From Bacillota bacterium (GTDB lineage: Bacteria > Bacillota_I > Bacilli_A > Erysipelotrichales > Erysipelotrichaceae): a stretch of 64,000 nucleotides of DNA. A program made the translations under genes and the position numbers. Shown piece by piece: positions 1 through 7,781 of the stretch (the stretch's first letter is position 1; each line of letters starts with the position of its first letter). The stretch covers positions 1-64,000 of the forward strand of contig JAUNDJ010000002.1 in the NCBI GenBank assembly GCA_030526175.1. Direction: 5' to 3'. The notes beneath the pieces are model-generated. The model did no database searches. It was not told the origin of the DNA and saw only the letters and a program-made list of their open reading frames with translations.

Positions 1-397
1 CATCAACAACTTGGTATTGAACAGTAGTCATTAAGAATGCCATCATTGATAATAAAGCACCTTGAACTGGGTCTAAGTTTAATCCCATTTCGTCAGCTTT
101 AATTTTTGTTAATTCGTAACCCATTACGATACAGAAATATAGTGCTAAGATTCCCATTGTCATCCAGTTAGCAGCCATATATAAGTTAGAAATTTTGTCG
201 AATGAAGCAGCCCATACAGATGTTAAGAATGGGAATGCTTGTGGAAGAATACCTACGATTAAGAATGCAGATCCAACGATTGTGAAAGGAATTGTTGCCA
301 TACCAGCTGCCATGATAGCACGTACGAATTGGAATGTAGACAATTTACCCATAGGACCCATTAAGTATTTTTCCAATAAACCAAATACTTTTTCCAT
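1..397 (-). CDS. PTS lactose/cellobiose-type permease subunit IIC, N-terminal part (cut by window edge)
   Basis: Only the first 132 codons lie in the window; the gene continues beyond base 1. The product begins MEKVFGLLEKYLMGPMGKL and continues with hydrophobic segments (for example FVRAIMAAGMATIPFTIVG), the usual start of the membrane-embedded IIC subunit of the lactose/N,N'-diacetylchitobiose/cellobiose PTS family. IIC binds and translocates the sugar while IIB phosphorylates it. The ATG at 395-397 follows an AAGGAG-like ribosome site. It is the promoter-distal gene of a group with IIB (1742-2065), IIA (975-1316) and a small membrane protein. The sugar cannot be deduced from this fragment; a beta-glucoside is plausible because a GH1 phospho-glucosidase lies at 54592. 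Confidence 0.88.
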   Translation of the reverse strand, partial: MEKVFGLLEKYLMGPMGKLSTFQFVRAIMAAGMATIPFTIVGSAFLIVGILPQAFPFLTSVWAASFDKISNLYMAANWMTMGILALYFCIVMGYELTKIKADEMGLNLDPVQGALLSMMAFLMTTVQYQVVD

Positions 398-432
398 AAT
401 TCTCTCCTTGATAAATTTGTTTGGTTGTACAA

Positions 433-954
433 CTATAACTTGTTGTACTTAGATAATTGTAAAATTCTTTGATATTGCTTATCTGTTTTTGATTCGATTT
501 GAATAATGCGAATACGACACGCAATAGCCATCAATTCAAAAATAGCTAAGAAACAAAGCATTACAATACGCGAAGTCATATTTCCAGTTAGAAATGGCAT
601 AATAACACTTGGATTGAAAATACAAATCAAGATCATCAACACAGGAATTGCAATTGGTGTAATATTGTAAAATAATTTTACCCATTTAATATTTGGTTCT
701 CTTGTGCTATATGCAGTAAACAATTGTAATGTTGCCATTACAGAAAGTACTACAGCTGCAACGGAGAAAACAATCATCCAATGACTAGATACGAAATTTA
801 AATATGTCCAATAAATAGCCATAAAAAACAAAACCGCTGTAAAATAACGAATCATTAAGAATCGGTTAAAATACATAGCTTGCATACTTTGTTTTTTTCG
901 GAAGATTTCTAATTCCTCTCTTGATAATTCTTTTTTCTTGTTATTAGTCGCCAT
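433..954 (-). CDS. Small four-helix membrane protein inside the PTS operon
   Basis: 173 residues, not recognised as a named family. A charged lysine/glutamate-rich N-terminus (about 1-30) is followed by four hydrophobic segments near 38-58, 60-82, 95-115 and 120-145, then a basic C-terminal tail. The ATG at 954 has a strong Shine-Dalgarno (GGGGAG, seven bases away). It lies between the IIA and IIC genes with short gaps (20 and 35 bases), so it should be cotranscribed and probably acts at the membrane with the permease. Whether it helps transport, anchors IIA or senses sugar cannot be told from sequence. The membrane assignment is visible; the link to sugar uptake is inferred from position only. 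Confidence 0.75.
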   Translation of the reverse strand: MATNNKKKELSREELEIFRKKQSMQAMYFNRFLMIRYFTAVLFFMAIYWTYLNFVSSHWMIVFSVAAVVLSVMATLQLFTAYSTREPNIKWVKLFYNITPIAIPVLMILICIFNPSVIMPFLTGNMTSRIVMLCFLAIFELMAIACRIRIIQIESKTDKQYQRILQLSKYNKL

Positions 955-974
955 TTAGACTCCCCTTCCCTAGA

Positions 975-1316
975 CTAAGCGATTTTTTTGTACACGTCCA
1001 TTAATTCAACTGCAACTTCTTTTAATGTCATTGTAGTCATTAAGTGGTCTTGTGCGTGTACCATGATGATTTGGATTTCAATTTTTGTTCCACCAGCGAA
1101 AGCTTGTAATAATTCAGTTTGAGCTTGGTGCGCTTGACGAAGAGATTCTTCTGCTTCCGCTAATTTAGCTTCTGCAGTAGCCCAATCTGCAACTTTCATT
1201 GCATCCATAGCTTCGTGAACACTGTTACGAGCATCACCTGAGTGTAAAATCAAGTTAAACGCTGTCATTTGAGATTCCATTTCATCCATAACTTTTTGTT
1301 CTGCCACTTTGTCCAC
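975..1316 (-). CDS. PTS lactose/cellobiose-type phosphocarrier subunit IIA
   Basis: 113 residues, normal length for the all-helical IIA of this PTS family, which takes phosphate from HPr and passes it to the IIB cysteine. The motif VHAQDHLMT with the phosphorylatable histidine at about residue 87 is present, followed by the family's helical C-terminus. The start is a GTG at 1316 just after AAAGG; a second in-frame GTG five codons in is a weaker alternative. It is separated from IIB by 425 bases that carry a separate promoter with a cre-like site, which suggests that IIA-membrane protein-IIC can be transcribed apart from IIB. Confidence 0.93.
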   Translation of the reverse strand: MDKVAEQKVMDEMESQMTAFNLILHSGDARNSVHEAMDAMKVADWATAEAKLAEAEESLRQAHQAQTELLQAFAGGTKIEIQIIMVHAQDHLMTTMTLKEVAVELMDVYKKIA

Positions 1317-1741
1317 CTACCTTTCTATTTTGTATCCAATAACACATTTCATGTTTAATTGGTGAAATATAATACTTTTGAAAAACCTTAGGATTTTCAA
1401 GAAATAACTTCATACTGAGATAGCAAAGAAGGTCAATAGTTATAAAAACTATCACTTAGTTAAACACCATTTCAGCGACAAAGAGTTAAATCTCTTTCGA
1501 TGCTTAACCTCACTTTTTTTAAGATCCGAATACAAAATTCATTTCGTAACAAAAATGTAAACGTTATCTTTTAAAAGTGACAAATAACATTCTACACTTT
1601 TCAAACAATAAATCAAGGGTCTGTATATCATTTTTCTGGTGCAGAATGTTATAATTAAGCCTAAATTTTAACAGTTTTTATTTTCTGTTAAGTAGGATTA
1701 TTGCAGCAAGATAACCCCAATCTGTTATAAGTTAAAGTTTC
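1317..1741. other. 425-base gene-free stretch between PTS IIB and IIA genes
   Basis: No credible coding frame. Reading the minus strand it holds a small stem-loop just after IIB (TTAACAG/CTGTTAA, 1668-1674 with 1685-1691), a 14-base inverted repeat (1584-1597 with 1639-1652, one mismatch), a promoter-like pair, a cre-like site and a leader of roughly 265 bases before IIA. The layout suggests partial termination or processing after IIB and fresh initiation for the IIA-IIC part. Confidence 0.6.
1556..1616 (-). promoter_or_regulatory. Promoter with adjoining cre-like site upstream of PTS IIA
   Basis: On the minus strand TTGATT (1611-1616) and TAGAAT (1589-1594) are spaced by 16 bases. About 20 bases downstream lies TGTAAACGTTATCT (1556-1569; written on the plus strand), which differs from an ideal catabolite-response element at one or two places. 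A cre just downstream of a start site is a classical roadblock position for CcpA; CcpA binding here is inferred. Confidence 0.45.
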
Positions 1742-2065
1742 TTATTTAATATTGTCTAATACTAATTTAGCCATATTAGCGATTCCTGATGGAATTGGTA
1801 TATAAGCTTGTGGTGGAATTTGGATGATGTTAGCTCCTGATCGGTCAGCTGTATCTTTTAAATTTTTCCAGTACATTTTTGTTTGTGGAGAAACTAAATA
1901 TAAGTCATAAGTGTTGTCAGCAACTAATTTAGTTCCTTCTTGAGTTCCACGAGCTTCCATGAAGATATCGTGTCCTTGTTCTTGTAATAATGCCATAGCT
2001 TTTGCAGCGATCATAGATGAAGACATACCTGCTGCACAGATAATTAATGCTTTTTTTTGTGCCAT
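1742..2065 (-). CDS. PTS lactose/cellobiose-type subunit IIB
   Basis: 107 residues, full length for this family. The phosphorylated cysteine is at residue 10 in the P-loop-like signature ICAAGMSSSM, which is diagnostic for cytoplasmic IIB of the lactose/cellobiose class. It receives phosphate from IIA (975-1316) and transfers it to the incoming sugar at IIC. The ATG at 2065 is preceded by AAGAGG at a somewhat long distance. It is the first gene after the promoter at about 2300 and is followed by 425 non-coding bases before the remaining PTS genes. Confidence 0.94.
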   Translation of the reverse strand: MAQKKALIICAAGMSSSMIAAKAMALLQEQGHDIFMEARGTQEGTKLVADNTYDLYLVSPQTKMYWKNLKDTADRSGANIIQIPPQAYIPIPSGIANMAKLVLDNIK

Positions 2066-2427
2066 AATGATTTTAAACCTCTTTTTAAATCCTTTCCTCT
2101 TTTAATTTGAATAAATCAATAAAAACGGATTTTGTACAATGTCCTTTTTTTTAGTAGTTAAACAAGCAATAAACATTTGCTGCACTTCGAACTGTATTAC
2201 TTATTCATCCTACGAAATTAAGTTCATTATCTTTTAGGTAGCAAAAACAATAGGGCTACCATAAAAAGAAACTCCCCTTATAAGATTCCGTTTACAGTAG
2301 TATACCATGGAAACGTTTACAAATACAGTAATTTTTTCCTTTTTTATCCCATATTTTCCCATAATCTTTCAAATACACCTATTTTTAAGGCTTTTTTTAA
2401 CAAAAAAAGTAGGAAACAAAAAATTTC
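2066..2427. other. Leader and promoter region of the PTS operon (362 bases, no gene)
   Basis: Contains the terminator of the rsmC-like gene (2400-2431), the PTS promoter and cre-like site (2299-2321) and a leader of about 230 bases before IIB, with a small hairpin GGTAGC/GCTACC (2237-2242 with 2255-2260). The short plus-strand frame starting at 2307 runs over the terminator and into the antisense of the methyltransferase and is not considered real. Confidence 0.6.
2299..2321 (-). promoter_or_regulatory. PTS IIB promoter -10 box with overlapping cre site
   Basis: TATACT on the minus strand occupies 2299-2304. Immediately upstream is TGGAAACGTTTACA (2308-2321, plus-strand reading), an excellent match to the CcpA catabolite-response consensus, placed over the spacer and -35 region where binding would block RNA polymerase. 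The -35 hexamer itself is poor. Carbon-catabolite repression of the PTS is the natural reading. Confidence 0.65.
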
Positions 2428-2431
2428 CTAC
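2400..2431 (-). terminator. Intrinsic terminator of the rsmC-like gene
   Basis: On the minus strand GTAGGAAA and TTTCCTAC (2424-2431 and 2409-2416) form an eight-pair stem with a seven-base loop, followed by a run of T. The stem overlaps the stop codon of the gene. Confidence 0.85.
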
Positions 2432-3018
2432 GACTTTTTTACCACAAAAATCCAATATCCTTTATCTCGATTTACTCGTTTTACTACACAACCTTTTTCC
2501 TCAAAATAATGAATTGCACTTTGTGCACCATGTTGTTTGCGCATAACGATCCATATTTGACCTTGTTCGTTTATATGTTCTACACATTGATCAAATAAAG
2601 AGTAAATTACTTTTTTCCCTGTTCTTATAGGTGGATTCAATAAAATACAATCGAATAAACCTTCTTGAATACCATCTTGACAAAGTACATTAGCGTTAAA
2701 TCCTAACGATTTCATATTCTTTTTTGCCAATTCTGTCGCTCTTTGATTGATATCGATCATCGTTATTTCACTGTCCCAAAAGCTTTTTAATACACAGCCT
2801 ACAACACCAATTCCACAGCCTAGGTCTAAAACAGATTCCGGAATATTTTGGCTAGATTCTAATACAGTTTCTAATAGGATTCTCGTTCCTGTATCTAATT
2901 TGTCTTTACTAAACACTCCAGCATTGGAATGGAGTGTAAATTCCTTCTTATTAAGAAGAAAATGAACCTGCGAAGGTTCATTTTTTATTGTTTCATCATT
3001 CTCAAAATAATGAGACAT
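2428..3018 (-). CDS. RsmC-like class I methyltransferase (probable 16S rRNA guanine-N2)
   Basis: 196 residues. The S-adenosylmethionine site VLDLGCGIGVVG lies near residues 62-73, an acidic strand-2 residue follows (TMIDIN), and the catalytic NPPI motif at about 130 is the N-P-P-[FI] signature of RsmC/YbxB-type base methyltransferases that modify the exocyclic amine of guanine in rRNA. Single-domain length matches YbxB proteins of Bacillota rather than the two-domain E. coli RsmC. Its ATG shares one base with the stop of the transketolase C subunit (TAATG), so translation is probably coupled. It is the last gene of the transketolase operon. Confidence 0.87.
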   Translation of the reverse strand: MSHYFENDETIKNEPSQVHFLLNKKEFTLHSNAGVFSKDKLDTGTRILLETVLESSQNIPESVLDLGCGIGVVGCVLKSFWDSEITMIDINQRATELAKKNMKSLGFNANVLCQDGIQEGLFDCILLNPPIRTGKKVIYSLFDQCVEHINEQGQIWIVMRKQHGAQSAIHYFEEKGCVVKRVNRDKGYWIFVVKKS

Positions 3019-3938
3019 TATTTTAAACTGTTTACTTTTTGAGCAATTTGGTTTGCAGAAATACCATATTTTTCAAATAATTCTCCTGGTTTTCCACTTT
3101 CCCCAAATTTGTCCTGGATACCAATGCGAATAAGTTTACATCCAGTTCCTGCTTCAGCCAATACTTCAGCCACTGCACTACCTAATCCACCGATTACAGA
3201 GTGTTCTTCGGCTGCGATCATATATTCGTGAGTTTTTGCTAATTCAATAATTAAATCTTTGTCAATAGGTTTGATTGTGTGCATATTTACAACAGTTGGA
3301 TTAATATCCATCATTTCTTTAGCTTTCATACTTTCTTGTACCATGCTTCCTGTTGCCACAATAGCCACTTTTTCCCCTTTATTTAAGACGATACCTTTTC
3401 CGAATTCAAAAACGTAATTTTCGTCAAAGAATTCTTCAACTCCACTACGACCTAAACGAACATAGCAAGGTCCATCTTCGTAAGCAATAGCACGAATTGC
3501 TGCTTTTGCTTCGTTATAATCACATGGAACAACAACTTTCATACCAGGAATTCCACGTAATAAACTAATATCTTCGATACATTGGTGAGTTGCTCCGTCT
3601 TCTCCTACACTGATACCAGCGTGAGAAGCACAAATTTTTACATTTGCGTGAGGATATCCTACAGAGTTACGAATTTGTTCAAATGCACGTCCTGTAGCGA
3701 ACATTGCGAAACTTGATACAAACGCAATTTTTCCACTTGCTGCCATACCAGCAGCTGCAGACATCATATTTGCTTCTGCAATACCCATATCAAAGTGACG
3801 ATTTGGGTCAACTTTTTTAGCTTCTCCAGATTTTGTACTTCCTGCTAAATCTGCATCAAAAGCAACAATGTTTGTATCTTCTGCCATTAATTCTTTTAAA
3901 GCATCTCCAAATGCAATACGTGTTGCGATACTTGCCAT
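3018..3938 (-). CDS. Transketolase, C-terminal (pyrimidine-binding plus C-terminal) subunit
   Basis: 306 residues: the pyrimidine-binding and C-terminal domains of transketolase, made as a separate polypeptide. A family-typical start (TRIAFGDAL), the central GEDGATHQCIEDISLLRGIPG stretch, which includes the thiamine-diphosphate glutamate region, and the final GKPGELFEKYGI region are visible. It pairs with the N-terminal subunit encoded two bases upstream (3941-4756) to form the thiamine-diphosphate enzyme of the non-oxidative pentose phosphate pathway, moving two-carbon units between sugar phosphates. Split transketolases are common in Bacillota and archaea; this is not a frameshift, since the second gene has its own start. 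Confidence 0.93.
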   Translation of the reverse strand: MASIATRIAFGDALKELMAEDTNIVAFDADLAGSTKSGEAKKVDPNRHFDMGIAEANMMSAAAGMAASGKIAFVSSFAMFATGRAFEQIRNSVGYPHANVKICASHAGISVGEDGATHQCIEDISLLRGIPGMKVVVPCDYNEAKAAIRAIAYEDGPCYVRLGRSGVEEFFDENYVFEFGKGIVLNKGEKVAIVATGSMVQESMKAKEMMDINPTVVNMHTIKPIDKDLIIELAKTHEYMIAAEEHSVIGGLGSAVAEVLAEAGTGCKLIRIGIQDKFGESGKPGELFEKYGISANQIAQKVNSLK

Positions 3939-3940
3939 AA

Positions 3941-4756
3941 TTATTTAGCCTCCAATTCTGCGATTGCTTTTTTGTATTCTTCTTCATTAGGTGCTACACC
4001 ATGCCAGTTGGCATTGTCTTCCATGAAAGAAACACCTTTTCCTTTAATAGTTTTCGCAATAATTACAGTTGGTTTTCCAACAACTGTTTTTGCTTCTGCA
4101 TAAGCTGCACGAATTTGATCAAAATCGTGTCCATCAATGCAAATTACATGTGCACCAAAGGCTTCAAATTTCTTATCTAATGGTGCTACTCCCATAACAT
4201 CGCTTACGCGACCATCGATTTGAAGATTGTTGTAATCTACACAAATACACATGTTATCTAATTTATAATGAGCCGCTGACATTACAGCTTCCCAAACTTG
4301 TCCTTCTTGACATTCACCATCACCACATAATACATAAATACGGTGATCATTTTTATCTAATTTGTTTGCTAATGCCATCCCAACAGCACAAGAAATCCCT
4401 TGTCCTAATGAACCAGTAGACATATCCACTCCTGGACATAATCCCATAGATGGGTGCCCTTGAAGACGAGAACCTAACGCACGGAAAGTTTTTAATTCTT
4501 CTTCAGGAATAAATCCTTTTGCTGCCAATACACCATATAATGCTGGACTTGCGTGCCCTTTACTTAACACAAAACGGTCACGTTGTGTTGTATTTACGTT
4601 ACTTTCGTTTACATCCATTACTTCAAAATATAGCAATGTAAGAATATCTGTTGCACTCAAAGAACCACCTGGGTGTCCACTCTTGGCCATATAAGTTTCT
4701 AAGATAATGTTCTTACGAACTTGATTTGCGATTAGCGCCAAACTTTTGTTGTCCAT
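3941..4756 (-). CDS. Transketolase, N-terminal (diphosphate-binding) subunit
   Basis: 271 residues from the ATG at 4756, which follows AAAGGAG at seven bases; the frame is open 19 codons further upstream but that part overlaps the promoter and has no ribosome site. Key features are SGHPGGSLS near residue 23, GSLGQGISCAVGMA, and the thiamine-diphosphate/Mg2+ motif GDGECQEGQVWEA followed by DYNNLQIDG. Works with the C-terminal subunit encoded directly downstream. First gene of the operon tktN-tktC-rsmC. Confidence 0.94.
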   Translation of the reverse strand: MDNKSLALIANQVRKNIILETYMAKSGHPGGSLSATDILTLLYFEVMDVNESNVNTTQRDRFVLSKGHASPALYGVLAAKGFIPEEELKTFRALGSRLQGHPSMGLCPGVDMSTGSLGQGISCAVGMALANKLDKNDHRIYVLCGDGECQEGQVWEAVMSAAHYKLDNMCICVDYNNLQIDGRVSDVMGVAPLDKKFEAFGAHVICIDGHDFDQIRAAYAEAKTVVGKPTVIIAKTIKGKGVSFMEDNANWHGVAPNEEEYKKAIAELEAK

Positions 4757-4781
4757 ATCATTTCTCCTTTGAACCGACAAA

Positions 4782-4809
4782 ATCATATCATATTTTATAT
4801 CACTCTCAA
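4782..4809 (-). promoter_or_regulatory. Promoter of the transketolase operon
   Basis: Minus-strand TTGAGA (4804-4809) and TATGAT (4782-4787) with a 16-base spacer, about 25 bases before the chosen ATG and its Shine-Dalgarno. Confidence 0.6.
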
Positions 4810-4841
4810 ACAAGAAAATAAGAGAAATATATCACAAGCGA

Positions 4842-4878
4842 ACAAAATAAAAGCATTCGAACAAAAGTCGAACGCTTT
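4842..4878 (-). terminator. Intrinsic terminator of glgB
   Basis: Minus strand AAAGC-G-TTCGA / TCGAA-T-GCTTT stem with one mismatch and a seven-base loop (4850-4878), followed by TTTATTTTG. Lies 14 bases after the glgB stop. Confidence 0.8.
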
Positions 4879-4891
4879 CATAAACATTTTC

Positions 4892-6715
4892 CTATTTTTC
4901 AACCTCAAAAATTGTAGCACCAAAAGCTGGAACGCTTACTTCAATCATATAAGATTGATTATTTCTTGGTAATCGAACAGCTTGACAAGATTGTGGAATT
5001 GGATCTTTCCAAGTACCATTATATTTATCCCATTGTGAGTTTAATACTTCTTTATAAAGACCTTTGCTGATAACACCAAATTGTTCGTGTTGATAAGTAT
5101 TAGTCGAGAAGTTAATAATGATCACATAGTCTTTGTCTGTTCCTTTACGGATGAAAGAGAATAAGTTTTTCTGACGATTATCCGCATCGATCCATTGGAA
5201 ATTCAAAGGATTGTAATCCCCGTTCCAGAATGCATCGCTACCTGCATAGATTGCTTGTAGATCCGCTAAATACTTTTCAAAAGCATCGTGCATTGGATAA
5301 TCTAATAAGAACCAGTCACAACCTTTTGTTTCATCCCATTCACGCATCATACCAATTTCATTTCCCATGAAATTTAATTTTTTACCAGGGTGAGCATACA
5401 TATATGTATATAAAGCTCTAGCTTGCGCAAATTTATCTTCATAAGTTCCCCACATCTTATTTACGATAGTGGCTTTTCCATGTACAACTTCATCGTGAGA
5501 GAACGGACAAATAAATCTTTCTGAATAGAAGTATGCCATAGAGAAAGTAATATCATTGTGGTGCCATTGACGATAAATTGGATCTCGTTTCAAATAAGAT
5601 AGAGTATCATTCATCCATCCTAAGTCCCATTTATAGTCAAATCCCAATCCACCATCAAATTCAGGTTTTGTTACATTAGGGAAATCACTTGAATCTTCTG
5701 CAATCAACATAATAGAACCATTGTGTTTTTCGTTCAATAAGTGATTCATTCTTCGCATGAAAATGCAAGCCCCTTCGTTTACACCACGATTTTTATTTCC
5801 TTTCCAGAAAATCGCATTACTAATCGCATCCATACGAAGTCCATCAAAGTGATATACTTCCAACCAGAAGTTTGCTGCACTCATTAAGAACGAACGTACT
5901 TCTTCACGCCAAAGGTCAAAGTTGTATGTTCCCCATTCTGAATGTGCATCTTCATCACGAGAATACTCATATAAAGGTGTTCCATCCCAATACGCTAAAG
6001 CATATTCATCTTTTACAAAGTGGACAGGAACAAAGTCCATAATTACACCAATTCCAGCTTTATGTAAATTATTGACAAAACGTTTTAATTCGTCGTTTTT
6101 CCCATAACGAGCTGTACTTGAGAAATATCCTGTACATTGATATCCCCATGAACCGTCAAAAGGATATTCTCCTAATGGCATTAATTCCACGTGTGTATAA
6201 TTATGTTTTTTACAATGTGCAATTAAATCTTTCTCAATTTCGCTATATTTTACGAAATCCACATCCTCATCTTTTTTCCAAGATCCAACATGCATCTCAT
6301 AAATATTAACTGGTTTATCGTAACACTTAGTACGATTTTTCATCCATTCTTCATCGCTCCATTTATTATACTCTAGTGATGAAATAATACTGTTTGTTTT
6401 AGGTCGCAATTCACTGAAGAATGCATATGGATCGGCTTTATCTAAAACTCTACCCGTAGCTTGGGTAACACGATACTTATATGAATCCCCTTTTTTTGCT
6501 TCCTTAACAACGCATGACCAAATCCCCTGGTCATCCTTCTTCATTAAATTCTTTGTTCCATCCCATTCATTGAAATCACCAACAACCGAAATTGCTTGTG
6601 CATTGGGAGCATATACTGTAAATCTAACTCCTTTTTTTAATACGTGAGCACCAAAAATATTATAGGCTTCAATTTCACGTCCTTCAAAGAATGCTTGTGT
6701 CTTCTTTTGGTCCAT
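4892..6715 (-). CDS. glgB: 1,4-alpha-glucan (glycogen) branching enzyme
   Basis: 607 residues, the shorter single-N-domain type. A CBM48 module (about 25-105, with VGDFNEWDG) precedes a GH13 barrel. Catalytic residues are visible: nucleophile D296 in GLRMDAISN, acid/base E340 in LIAEDSS, and the FSHDEVVHGK motif typical of branching enzymes. It cuts alpha-1,4 chains and re-attaches them by alpha-1,6 links during glycogen synthesis. No other glycogen genes are adjacent, so it sits as a single-gene unit with its own terminator. The ATG at 6715 has GGGAGG at eight bases. Confidence 0.95.
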   Translation of the reverse strand: MDQKKTQAFFEGREIEAYNIFGAHVLKKGVRFTVYAPNAQAISVVGDFNEWDGTKNLMKKDDQGIWSCVVKEAKKGDSYKYRVTQATGRVLDKADPYAFFSELRPKTNSIISSLEYNKWSDEEWMKNRTKCYDKPVNIYEMHVGSWKKDEDVDFVKYSEIEKDLIAHCKKHNYTHVELMPLGEYPFDGSWGYQCTGYFSSTARYGKNDELKRFVNNLHKAGIGVIMDFVPVHFVKDEYALAYWDGTPLYEYSRDEDAHSEWGTYNFDLWREEVRSFLMSAANFWLEVYHFDGLRMDAISNAIFWKGNKNRGVNEGACIFMRRMNHLLNEKHNGSIMLIAEDSSDFPNVTKPEFDGGLGFDYKWDLGWMNDTLSYLKRDPIYRQWHHNDITFSMAYFYSERFICPFSHDEVVHGKATIVNKMWGTYEDKFAQARALYTYMYAHPGKKLNFMGNEIGMMREWDETKGCDWFLLDYPMHDAFEKYLADLQAIYAGSDAFWNGDYNPLNFQWIDADNRQKNLFSFIRKGTDKDYVIIINFSTNTYQHEQFGVISKGLYKEVLNSQWDKYNGTWKDPIPQSCQAVRLPRNNQSYMIEVSVPAFGATIFEVEK

Positions 6716-6778
6716 AGAATAGCCTCCCTTACTTCTATAATTCTATCACTTTTTTTTTTCAGTTAAAACAAAATAATA

Positions 6779-6792
6779 GTAAACGTTTATCC
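6779..6792. promoter_or_regulatory. Weak cre-like palindrome upstream of glgB
   Basis: AGTAAACGTTTATC has the perfect core TAAACGTTTA but mismatches at both ends compared with a CcpA site. It lies about 65 bases before the glgB start. Catabolite control of glycogen storage would make sense but is inference. Confidence 0.3.
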
Positions 6793-6795
6793 CAA

Positions 6796-6826
6796 AGAAA
6801 AGACAAGTTTAAGCACTATAAACTTG
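6796..6826 (-). terminator. Intrinsic terminator of the tilS-dusB operon
   Basis: Minus strand CAAGTTTA and TAAACTTG (6819-6826 with 6804-6811) form an eight-pair stem, followed by TCTTTTCTTT. It overlaps the dusB stop codon. Confidence 0.8.
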
Positions 6827-7781
6827 CCTTATATAATTCTAATACGGCTTTCAAATCCACCAATGTATTGATTGAACTCATGGCATTTTTAAACGCATGT
6901 GAATTCGGTAATCCCTTAAAATACCAAGATGCTAAACCTCGCATTTCACGAATTGCCACCTTCTCACCCTTTTGCGCACATAAGTCATTTGCGTGTTGCA
7001 AACAAATATCCATGCGATCTTCGATAGAAAATTCATGATTCTGGCCAGAATATAAATCCGCGCACTCTTGAATTAAAAACGGGTTTCCGATGATCCCTCT
7101 TCCTAACATAACAGCATCACATCCGGTTTCTTCAAGCATTCTTTTAAAATCTTCTACACTACGAACATCCCCATTCCCGATTACTGGAATAGACACGGCC
7201 TCTTTCACCTTTTTAATATACGACCAATCAGCATGACCATTATACATTTGTGATCTTGTTCGTCCATGTAATGTAATGGCTTTTACACCTACACTTTCCA
7301 TAGCCTTTGCCATTTCCACACAATTGATATGATCTTCATCAAAACCCAATCGCATTTTTACCGTCACCGGTTTTTTTACATTTTGAACAATAGCACCAAC
7401 CAATTCTTTCGCATACTCAATATCCTTCATCAAATAACTTCCAGCTTTAGCTTTAATTACTTTATTTACAGGACATCCCATATTGAAATCAATGATGTCA
7501 CAATCCGTTTGTTCATCTAAATATTTCGCCGCAAAAACAACCGTCTCTATATCATGACCAAAAACCTGAAAACTTAAAGGATGTTCCCCCGCATCGCTTA
7601 CACACATCTCTTCTGTTTTTAAAGAATGATAAAATAACGCTTTATCACTTACCATTTCGTTACAAACCATACCCGCTCCAAATTGCTTGGCAATCTTACG
7701 AAAGGCCATATTGCTTACGCCTGCCATAGGAGCAACAATAACCGGGTTCTCTATTACAACATCTCCTATTTTAAGAGGCAT
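6816..7781 (-). CDS. dusB: tRNA-dihydrouridine synthase
   Basis: 321 residues, full length. FMN-binding TIM barrel with VIVAPMAGVSNMAFR near the N-terminus, the DFNMGCPV motif containing the catalytic cysteine, VKMRLGF, GRTRSQMYNG and GNGDV. It reduces uridines in the D-loop of tRNA using NAD(P)H. The ATG overlaps the end of hslO by 11 bases, and the order tilS-hpt-ftsH-hslO-dusB is a classical Bacillota cluster. Last gene before the terminator at 6804-6826. Confidence 0.94.
   Translation of the reverse strand: MPLKIGDVVIENPVIVAPMAGVSNMAFRKIAKQFGAGMVCNEMVSDKALFYHSLKTEEMCVSDAGEHPLSFQVFGHDIETVVFAAKYLDEQTDCDIIDFNMGCPVNKVIKAKAGSYLMKDIEYAKELVGAIVQNVKKPVTVKMRLGFDEDHINCVEMAKAMESVGVKAITLHGRTRSQMYNGHADWSYIKKVKEAVSIPVIGNGDVRSVEDFKRMLEETGCDAVMLGRGIIGNPFLIQECADLYSGQNHEFSIEDRMDICLQHANDLCAQKGEKVAIREMRGLASWYFKGLPNSHAFKNAMSSINTLVDLKAVLELYKASL

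Noticed and set aside
195-452. 85-codon plus-strand frame opposite the PTS IIC gene
   Set aside because: The minus strand encodes a clear permease here; this is its complement.
3018-4756. Frameshifted transketolase
   Set aside because: The two halves have their own starts and a two-base gap, and split transketolase is common, so it is not a pseudogene.
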